From: an uncultured Acetatifactor sp.
Lineage (GTDB): Bacteria; Bacillota; Clostridia; Lachnospirales; Lachnospiraceae
Direction: 5' to 3'
NCBI GenBank assembly: GCA_949840935.1
Contig: CATKXX010000010.1
Coordinates: forward strand, 1-64,000
Length of the DNA: 64,000 nucleotides
In this document: positions 57,547 to 64,000 of the stretch, piece by piece
How the letters are laid out: every line of letters starts with the position of its first letter
Position numbering within the stretch: the first letter of the stretch is position 1
Made by a program: the position numbers and the translations under genes
Notes under the pieces: model-generated
Seen by the model: the letters and a program-made list of their open reading frames with translations, nothing else
Databases searched by the model: none
What the model was told of the DNA's origin: nothing

Positions 57547-59346
57547 TCACAGCCCATAGAGCCACACCCCCCAATAGCTGGACTCTGTCTCATAATAGCC
57601 CAGGAATTCCAGGCCCATTTCCTCATAATCCAGAATCTCCCCCGCCGAGAAAATGTATTCGCAGCCCAGCCCCTTAAGCGCTTCCATGTCAAATTCCAGC
57701 CCTTCGTACCGGATTCCCAGCGTTTTCCCGAGCATCCACGCATTCCCCGTGGTTCCGTTGAACAGGTAACAGCGGCTGCCCCATTCGTCAAAGTACAGCC
57801 TGGTCTGCTCGTTTTTCACCAGCTCCTTTTCTATGACTGCCCGGAACCTGTGCTTGTATTCCAGAGGATAATTATTGGAATAACCGTCTACCGTATAAAA
57901 GCCATGCATCAGGGCGGGAGCGGGATTCATGCCCAGATGGGCCACACGGTAATCCTTCATATCCCTGCCGATGGCCGCCTCCAGCTGCCCCATCAGCTCC
58001 TCCGCGTAAAAGCTTTCCCAGGTAATATACCCGGTGATGCCGGAACCGTTATTCATCTGGTTGACATTCAGGTAAAAATTGGACTCCGTCTTGATTTCCT
58101 GCATCACAGGCAGCAACAGGCACACCAACACCCCCAGCTTCAGGGCCGGATACCCGAAAATCACCAGCCCTCTCTCCCTGCCGCCGTTACTGGCGGACGG
58201 CCCGCAGACGCCATGATCCCACCATATGGAACAGCAGAGCGCAAATTCCAGATACCATCCCGCGGGATACAGCCAGTAAAATCTCTCCAGCTGAAAATAC
58301 CGCAGGAACCCGCTGCAGCTGTTTTTAAAGTCCACCACTCCGGGAGAAAGGCAGATTCCATATAAGAGGGCAATCCCTCCCAGCACCCCCAGCCCAAGCC
58401 AGCCCGCAAGCAGCCTCAGATGTGCCGCTCCCTCCAGCTTTTTCCGAAAGAGCAGCCCCAGCACCAGCAGCGCCAGGATCGGCAGAATCAGCCCCCGGTG
58501 CAGGGAGGGCGCGTGCTGGGCGCTGTCCAGGAAGACGCTTTTCACCGTGTCCCAAAAAGGCGCGGCGTGATTCACCAGCTCCTCCCTGTGGCTGACATAG
58601 CTGCTCCTTCCCAACAGAAGCTCTCCGAACAGGCGGTGGTTCACACCCAGGTAAATCCCCAACAGCCAGAAAAACCCCAGGTAAATCCAGCGATTGTGAC
58701 GCTTCTTGATCAAAAGCCACAAAACTGCCAGCAGCCAGAAGCCCAAAACCACATAGCCGATCAGCACCAGATGGGTGGTCAGGCCAAAGAACAGAATCCC
58801 CGCAAAACTGCCTGCCACATGCTTCTTCCGGTACAGACACAGAAAGCAATATAACAAAAGCGGCACCCCCAGCACCGACAGGCCGTAGACCGGCTGAACG
58901 GGCAGCAGGCAGAAGCACCCTGCCGCCGCCACAGCCAGGATACTACTGTCCGTTATCTCCTTCACGCTCCCGTACATTCCAAAGAACCCCGCCCCGCTCA
59001 CGATCAGGTACTGCAGCACAAAGGCGGGAAACACCGACAGGAAACGGTACAGCCAAATAAATAAAATGGCGGAAGGCTGCATACCGCTGGCGTTGATCCC
59101 TCCCAGCAGCTCCGGGAAACCCGCCCCGCTCCCGGCCGCCAGATGCCTGGCACTCAGCACATAGGTCATCAGCGTCTCATCCAGCTGGTCGTGTACGGGA
59201 AAGACGCTGCCCTCCTTCAAGATTAGATACGGTGCAAAGGTAACTGCCAGAAGCAGGATACCCACCCACCACAGAGGTATCCTGTCCACCGCCAGCACCG
59301 CCCTGTTCAATTGATAAACCATGCCGCCCTGTCTTTTTTCCCGCAA
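57547..59346 (-). CDS. Polytopic membrane protein, YkoS/DUF6044-like (paralogue)
   Basis: The 599-residue protein is a paralogue of the product of 41264-43051. It has about 12 hydrophobic segments, the loop motif HDQLDETLMTYVLSARH and a soluble C-terminus with HGFYTVDGYSNNYPLEYKHRFR and EWGSRCYLF. It is probably a GT-C-like glycosyltransferase. The start is uncertain: a TTG at 59346 has GGGAGG eight bases upstream, while an ATG eight codons later (59322) has only AGGG. It lies between the amber-split gene and the sialyltransferase-like gene, in the first part of the long operon. Confidence 0.75.
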   Translation of the reverse strand: MREKRQGGMVYQLNRAVLAVDRIPLWWVGILLLAVTFAPYLILKEGSVFPVHDQLDETLMTYVLSARHLAAGSGAGFPELLGGINASGMQPSAILFIWLYRFLSVFPAFVLQYLIVSGAGFFGMYGSVKEITDSSILAVAAAGCFCLLPVQPVYGLSVLGVPLLLYCFLCLYRKKHVAGSFAGILFFGLTTHLVLIGYVVLGFWLLAVLWLLIKKRHNRWIYLGFFWLLGIYLGVNHRLFGELLLGRSSYVSHREELVNHAAPFWDTVKSVFLDSAQHAPSLHRGLILPILALLVLGLLFRKKLEGAAHLRLLAGWLGLGVLGGIALLYGICLSPGVVDFKNSCSGFLRYFQLERFYWLYPAGWYLEFALCCSIWWDHGVCGPSASNGGRERGLVIFGYPALKLGVLVCLLLPVMQEIKTESNFYLNVNQMNNGSGITGYITWESFYAEELMGQLEAAIGRDMKDYRVAHLGMNPAPALMHGFYTVDGYSNNYPLEYKHRFRAVIEKELVKNEQTRLYFDEWGSRCYLFNGTTGNAWMLGKTLGIRYEGLEFDMEALKGLGCEYIFSAGEILDYEEMGLEFLGYYETESSYWGVWLYGL

Positions 59347-59430
59347 TCCGGTATCCTCCCGCCAATCCTGTCATACTGCCGGAGGCATACGATCCTCCGG
59401 ACTTGTCGCTGTATATCCCCGTCAGCCTCC

Positions 59431-59829
59431 TCAGGGCCCCGGCCCCATAAAATGCCAGATCAGATAGGAGCCGCCGTGGGATGCCGTAAGCCTCTCCTCC
59501 AGAACAGGAGCGCCGCCCGATTTTTCTTCAAAATAGCGAACTACGGCATCTTCCGCCTGAACCTCCACAGGCTCCCCGTCATCATATATGATCAGGTAAA
59601 AATCCTCCCATGCCTCTCCCCTGTATGTCTGCAGGTATTCCCTGAGCACAGGGGTATTGGCATTCCATCCGCCGGTGTACATCCCGTTGGCAGGCATGTA
59701 AATCTCAGTTTCCAGGGCACTTCCCTTATAAAAGCTGAAGGAGGCATTTTCCAGGAAAAAGCACCTGTCCGAGTGCTGCCGGCAATACTCCCTGACCTCC
59801 CTCAGCCCCTCGATGTAGACAGCCTGCCC
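59431..59829 (-). pseudogene. C-terminal part of the amber-split membrane protein gene
   Basis: Reading on in frame after the TAG at 59832-59830 gives 132 further codons without a stop: GQAVYIEGLREVREYCRQ, then NASFSFYKGSALETEIYMP, then the track ORF 59431-59697. The content is that of a soluble extracytoplasmic C-terminal domain like those of the neighbouring GT-C-like proteins. No ribosome site is evident at the internal ATG. It is either a nonsense-mutated end or is reached by readthrough. Confidence 0.7.
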
Positions 59830-61131
59830 CTAATTCTCCGCCTTCACATACCGGTATTGAGCCTGTCCCGCTCCGTATCCCAACAGGAGGAATACACAGG
59901 CCAGGCACAGATCAAACAGCCTTATCCACCGACGCCTCCGGGGACAGCCGGATTTCACCAGCAATGCCAAAAGAAGTACACTCTCACAGAAGATCAGCGG
60001 ATAAGTTACCCTGGGAAGGACTCTCCCCCTGTAAAAGAGATAGCTCCACACCACGGTGCGCGCCATTCCCAGGCCGGCCAGGGGAGCCGCCATTTTCAGG
60101 TTCCCTGATAAGATCACATGGGCTGCAAGACCCAGCCACAATACCGCCATCACCCGGCTTCCCGACAACGGGTCTTCATACACATCCCCAAACAACGACA
60201 ATCGGAACGCCTCCGCCATGCCGACGCCGGAACTGTTTCTCTCCCTCGCATAGGCCGCCAGTTCTTCCGCGCATTCAGGGCTGATATCCCCCTCCAGCAT
60301 CACATAATTACAATAGGCCTCATACTCCGTCCGCGTCACCTGATGTCTGTCCAGTATCCCCTTCACATCCTCATAAGCGGGAGTGCCATAATAATCAAAC
60401 ATCTCTATCCTGGCCCTGTTATATTGTTCGTATTCCTGCCATTCCTTCCCGTGATACCCCAGCAGACCGCCGGCTGCGCCTGTAACAAGGATGACCGCCA
60501 CCGTCCCTGCCCACTGACTCATCCTTTTGATCCTCTCCTGCCACTCTCCGTCCGCGGCATAGAGCAGCCCCAGAAAAACCATCCCTCCCAGAGGTTGGAT
60601 CATCAGCATGGCATCGCTGCGCAGGAAATAAGCCATAAGCTCCAGCCCGCCAAACACCCATATCCCCTTACGATCCTGCCTCAAGCAGAGGCAGACATAG
60701 CCTGCCGCCGCCATCAACGCCGCTGTGGATGTAAATTGAATCAGGCCCACAGAATACAGATTAATCAGGAAACAGCCGCAGCACAGCCCAATCCCCGCCG
60801 CCGTTTCCACCCTGCCCCTGCAGCAGGACAAAACAGCATGGAAAATGACAGCCCAGGATACCGTCTGAAAGAGAATCAGGCAAAGGCCGTACCATGGAAT
60901 CTGCCCAGTGATCCTGTACAAAAAACAGATGACGGCGGCCAACAGCCAGTTTATCAGCCTTACATGCGGATCCGGTTCCTGCACAACGGTTCCTGCCAGC
61001 ATTTCCGTGATGACCCGGTCGTCATTGGTGCCATAAAAGATTCCCGTCCTGTTCCACACCGCCGCCATGGCAGCCAGCGCCATGATCACCGCAAGCAAAA
61101 GCTTATATCTTTTTTCCAAGAGCCTTTTCAT
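59830..61131 (-). CDS. Polytopic membrane protein, truncated by in-frame amber codon
   Basis: The 433-residue product has about 11 hydrophobic segments. After the first comes NRTGIFYGTNDDRVITEMLAG, a loop with an Asp pair typical of GT-C-like enzymes. It ends right after its last transmembrane segment (GYGAGQAQYRYVKAEN), where homologous architectures continue into a soluble domain. The same frame does continue for 132 codons beyond the TAG, so the intact protein would be about 566 residues. The ATG at 61131 is used. The track begins one codon earlier at GTG. AGGGGG lies about 11 bases upstream, near the upstream stop. Confidence 0.7.
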   Translation of the reverse strand: MKRLLEKRYKLLLAVIMALAAMAAVWNRTGIFYGTNDDRVITEMLAGTVVQEPDPHVRLINWLLAAVICFLYRITGQIPWYGLCLILFQTVSWAVIFHAVLSCCRGRVETAAGIGLCCGCFLINLYSVGLIQFTSTAALMAAAGYVCLCLRQDRKGIWVFGGLELMAYFLRSDAMLMIQPLGGMVFLGLLYAADGEWQERIKRMSQWAGTVAVILVTGAAGGLLGYHGKEWQEYEQYNRARIEMFDYYGTPAYEDVKGILDRHQVTRTEYEAYCNYVMLEGDISPECAEELAAYARERNSSGVGMAEAFRLSLFGDVYEDPLSGSRVMAVLWLGLAAHVILSGNLKMAAPLAGLGMARTVVWSYLFYRGRVLPRVTYPLIFCESVLLLALLVKSGCPRRRRWIRLFDLCLACVFLLLGYGAGQAQYRYVKAEN

Positions 61132-61146
61132 CACCGCTGCCGCCCC

Positions 61147-62805
61147 CTAAAAGTGCACAATAATATACTCTCCCATATCCACAATGGAGCCCTCCTGCGG
61201 GAACCGGGGCAGCTCCAGGGAAAAGCTTTCCGCCGCCGCGTAATTCCCAATCTCCATGTAAGGCTGCAGCTCATAGCCGTGCATACGGAAGAATTTTATC
61301 AGCTCCGCGTCGCTGTCAAAGGCATACCTTCCCCACTCGATCACCGACAGCGAAGGGGTCTGGGCTACCCACACGCCGTAATCCCGGTAATACTTTTCCA
61401 GCAGATGCTCATCCACCGGATCCGTCCACCGCTTCATACGGTAAAAGGTCTCCGAATTATATGGCACATAGGCCGCCTGAATCAGCTCCTGGGGAATCTG
61501 GTACGTGCCCGTGAACACCACCGGTTTGTCCACCGGCCCATACTTCCTCTCCAATTCAAAGGCAATCCTGCCCACAGTCTCCTTCGCCGCCTCATATTTC
61601 ATATAATCCACGTAAAACCAGCGGTTCATGTCCGCACATTGATTCCACAGGATCACACAGAGCCCGAAGATCACCGCTTTGCTGCAGAAGCTGCCCAGCC
61701 TGATCCTCTTTCGCATCAGACGGCTGCCCGCGGCCCTCTGCAGGCACAGGCCTGAAAGAAGGGCCCCATATCCACAGATCACCGGCAAAAACTGTGCCGA
61801 CCGGTAGAGCGTTGTCTTTCCCTCCACCACAACAAGCAGGAACGCCGCGATAAAGCAGCCAGCCGTCAAAACCACAATCCAGCCGCTCCTCCTGCGGATA
61901 CTCTCATAAATGCCAAAAGCCGCCATAAGCGCTGCGGCCAGAAGGAATATCCTGACAGGGAGATAAGCGAGCGCAAAGACACCATACATGACATAGACCC
62001 GCTTCAGCAGCATGACGAATTCCGCCCCCGCTCCCGGTTCAAACATCCAGGATACCATCTCCGTCACAGAGCGGTGGACAGCCTCCCCCTTCAGATATTC
62101 CAGGCCAAAGACGCCCGTCACAGCCGCCGTCATCAGGCCGCGCAGCACCACAGCGCTAAGTGCCGCGGCTGCAGCCATACAAAGGGAAAGGAATACCCTG
62201 CGTCCCATGTCCGCATACCTTTCCGTTAAGAGTATTAAAAACACACCCAGCAGCCACACCACCATAAAGGATTCATAACACCCCATGGCAATCCACAGGA
62301 AACAGGCGGAACCGGCAAACCGGGAAAGCTTCCCCGGCTCCTCCCACCACTGCCTGAGAAAGCACAGGCTGATTCCCGCACAGAGATAGCCGATGGATAT
62401 GCCATTATGGAGATAGTAGGTATACACCTCACTGATCAGCGGACAGGACAAAAACACTGCGGCAAAAAAAAGATACGCCCACTCCGGCGCTTTCTCCTTT
62501 AAGATCACCCGGAACAAAGCCGCCCAAACCGTCACAGCCGCCATGAGTATCAGCACTCCCGCCAGATCCGTCACCAGAGGGGCAAATTCCCCGATCCAGA
62601 ACACCTTATTCAACAGATACAATACCCAGCGCCCCACGATTGCCGCCAGGCCCTCCTGAAAATAATAGGCATACGGCGTATCATCAATCCCCACGGCAGG
62701 ATGAGTCACCATAAAGCCATAAGCCAAAGCGGCTGTCAGGCTCAAAAGCAGCAGGTAACGCCTGTCTCTGCCAAGAGCCGTAAAATTCTCTTTATACTCC
62801 TTCAT
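61147..62805 (-). CDS. GtrII-like membrane glycosyltransferase
   Basis: The protein (552 residues) has about 11 hydrophobic segments and resembles the GtrII glucosyltransferase family: the first outer loop reads THPAVGIDDTPYAYYFQEGLAAIVGRWVLYLLNKV, with Asp residues before a GRW motif, as in the protein from 46688-48241. The C-terminal domain is soluble and ends DMGEYIIVHF. The ATG at 62805 has GGAG six bases upstream. The track start at 62940 would lie upstream of the predicted promoter and is rejected. It is the first gene of the long minus-strand polysaccharide locus. Confidence 0.8.
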   Translation of the reverse strand: MKEYKENFTALGRDRRYLLLLSLTAALAYGFMVTHPAVGIDDTPYAYYFQEGLAAIVGRWVLYLLNKVFWIGEFAPLVTDLAGVLILMAAVTVWAALFRVILKEKAPEWAYLFFAAVFLSCPLISEVYTYYLHNGISIGYLCAGISLCFLRQWWEEPGKLSRFAGSACFLWIAMGCYESFMVVWLLGVFLILLTERYADMGRRVFLSLCMAAAAALSAVVLRGLMTAAVTGVFGLEYLKGEAVHRSVTEMVSWMFEPGAGAEFVMLLKRVYVMYGVFALAYLPVRIFLLAAALMAAFGIYESIRRRSGWIVVLTAGCFIAAFLLVVVEGKTTLYRSAQFLPVICGYGALLSGLCLQRAAGSRLMRKRIRLGSFCSKAVIFGLCVILWNQCADMNRWFYVDYMKYEAAKETVGRIAFELERKYGPVDKPVVFTGTYQIPQELIQAAYVPYNSETFYRMKRWTDPVDEHLLEKYYRDYGVWVAQTPSLSVIEWGRYAFDSDAELIKFFRMHGYELQPYMEIGNYAAAESFSLELPRFPQEGSIVDMGEYIIVHF

Positions 62806-62860
62806 ATCCGTCTCCATTTTGCCAGTGCAGGTCCGCAAAATGCGGCCGTCAGTTGTTCTA

Positions 62861-62889
62861 AGTATAACCTGATAAGCCGATACATGCAA
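62861..62889 (-). promoter_or_regulatory. Promoter at the head of the polysaccharide locus
   Basis: On the minus strand TTGCAT (62889-62884) and TATACT (62866-62861) are separated by 17 bp. The leader, about 50 nt, contains a short hairpin CCGCA-AAA-TGCGG. This is the most upstream minus-strand promoter seen and probably drives the membrane glycosyltransferase genes. Confidence 0.6.
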
Positions 62890-63015
62890 CAGCCATAAAT
62901 TCTTTCTGCTGAAAAGGAACCAGTAGCGTTTATCCTTCAAATGTGATAGACTCTATTTGCGGGATTCCCAAAAGCGGATCCAATATAACCGTATAAGTAA
63001 GAAAGGATGCTCCTT

Positions 63016-64000
63016 ATGAAAATACCATTTCATAAAGCCTTCAAAAGGCTCCTGATCACCGCCTCTGCGGCGGCCGCCCTCCTGTGTCTGCTCCTCCTGG
63101 TGAAACATCTGCCGCAAAGCGAATCACAGAAGCAGGACTATCAGCAGCTCGCCTCCACAGAATACGATACCGTCTTTTTTTCCATGTATCCCATCGACAG
63201 CTTCCGGGAGGAAGACTTTTCGTATTACAGGGGGATGACCCTGTGCAAGTCAACCTACTGCATCCCTTCCCTTTCCGTGCTGAAGGATTACTTGCGGCAG
63301 GCTGCCAGATCCGGGAATCAGATTACCACTGCCTACCTGGGTATCCGGCCCGAGCTGGCAGAGCCCCGGAAGCTGCAGAAGCTCCTTGCCCGTTATCCCG
63401 ATATCCACTTTGAGATCCTCCTTCCATGCTCCTCCGCCGAATACTGGAAGTCCCTCTCCCAGAAAGATTATGAGCGTACCTTGTCTGCCTTCTGCAGCCT
63501 TCTTGCCACTGCGGCGGAGATTCCGAATGCAAACTTCTACTTTTACGACGCGGAGGAATGGCTGATCTCCAATCCCGGAAATTATCTGGACGATGGCTCC
63601 GTCAACGAAGATATCGCCGGTATGCTCGTAACTCACAGCGACAGTGATCACGGATATCTGGTGACGGCAGAAAACGCTGAATCCGATGCCTGGAATCTGA
63701 CCTCGCTGACCGGCGCCCTGCGTGCCGCGTCCCTGTCGTATCCTGATCTGGACGGCAGCCGCATCGTTTTCTTTGGCGACAGTGTGATCGGGAATTCCAC
63801 CGACAGCACCTCCATCCCGGGAGTGGTGGCAGGGCTCACCGGAGCGGAAATCTACAACTGCGGTTATGGGGGGAACAGCGCCGCCATGGCTCCCGACATT
63901 CCAATTTCCCTTCCGGGGATTGTGGACGCCTTTTTCCGGGAAGATTTATCCGTCCTTCCCCGGGATACGCAGGTATACGCAGGAATCTCCGATTATCTGG
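63016..64000 (+). CDS. SGNH/GDSL-family membrane protein, partial at the window edge
   Basis: An open frame runs from ATG 63016 to the end of the window without a stop and is missing from the ORF track. It encodes at least 328 residues: a short basic start, a transmembrane segment (about 12-30, AAAALLCLLLLV), a region of about 220 residues without known motifs (containing FFSMYPIDSF and FYFYDAEEWL), and then an SGNH domain start, SRIVFFGDSVIGNSTDST, with the nucleophile Ser and the downstream NCGYGGNSAAM. It is divergent from the locus and probably another glycan-acyl esterase. AAGGA lies upstream of the ATG. Confidence 0.85.
   Translation, partial: MKIPFHKAFKRLLITASAAAALLCLLLLVKHLPQSESQKQDYQQLASTEYDTVFFSMYPIDSFREEDFSYYRGMTLCKSTYCIPSLSVLKDYLRQAARSGNQITTAYLGIRPELAEPRKLQKLLARYPDIHFEILLPCSSAEYWKSLSQKDYERTLSAFCSLLATAAEIPNANFYFYDAEEWLISNPGNYLDDGSVNEDIAGMLVTHSDSDHGYLVTAENAESDAWNLTSLTGALRAASLSYPDLDGSRIVFFGDSVIGNSTDSTSIPGVVAGLTGAEIYNCGYGGNSAAMAPDIPISLPGIVDAFFREDLSVLPRDTQVYAGISDYL

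Noticed and set aside
59830-59832. Pyrrolysine at the amber codon
   Set aside because: Nothing in the window suggests pyrrolysine use, and the protein family is not a methylamine methyltransferase.

Overview
The window looks like chromosomal DNA of a moderately high-GC Firmicute, most likely a member of the Lachnospiraceae. This rests on the gene repertoire and is not a proven assignment: a YolD and Y-family polymerase pair, an Rpn/YhgA-type nuclease, a ClpX-like ATPase with a diverged zinc finger, strong AGGAGG ribosome sites, and a very large cell-wall polysaccharide locus. No rRNA, tRNA, CRISPR array, insertion sequence or phage gene was seen.

Layout. Positions 1-7505 hold housekeeping or accessory genes: a small membrane-anchored protein, yolD plus a Y-family DNA polymerase with a LexA-like box, an Rpn nuclease, clpX and an HtrA-type protease. 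From about 7.7 to 62.9 kb nearly everything lies on the minus strand and belongs to surface glycan synthesis. Read in the direction of transcription (from 62.9 kb down), the locus starts at a good promoter (62861-62889). First comes a block of large polytopic glycosyltransferase-like proteins, one split by an in-frame amber codon. Then comes a nonulosonic acid block (sialyltransferase-like enzyme, PglK-like ABC exporter, GT2, PseF-like, acyltransferase, MaoC hydratase, PseI-like, PseG-like). It continues with a GDSL esterase, a GtrB/GtrII glucosylation pair, a WecE-type aminotransferase, and another run of membrane glycosyltransferases.

The middle (38.4-29.2 kb) has an SGNH-fold protein that has lost its catalytic serine (the only plus-strand gene inside the locus), two membrane-anchored GH25 muramidases, and rmlB, rmlA and rmlC; no rmlD is present. 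Next is an ABC-dependent export module: Wzm, Wzt with a C-terminal carbohydrate-binding-like domain, a WbdD-like methyltransferase plus kinase-like protein, and long GT2 enzymes. The locus ends with PgcA, more GT2 enzymes, a WbaP/WcaJ-type initiating phosphosugar transferase, an LCP ligase and glmS.

How it may work together (inference): GlmS, PgcA and RmlAB supply precursors. WbaP starts lipid-linked chains and GT2 enzymes extend them. The WbdD-like protein may cap chains so that Wzt/Wzm can recognise and export them. Polyprenyl-phosphate-dependent membrane transferases and GDSL proteins decorate chains outside the membrane, a pseudaminic-like acid is added, and LCP joins the glycan to peptidoglycan while GH25 enzymes remodel the wall. 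Direct repeats suggest regulation or variability: a 16-bp array in the leader of the sialyltransferase-like gene, a 57-bp repeat before pseF, 10-bp-phased TTAAGA boxes at two promoters, and a 162-bp palindromic MITE-like element. Part of a further GDSL-family gene runs off the right edge.
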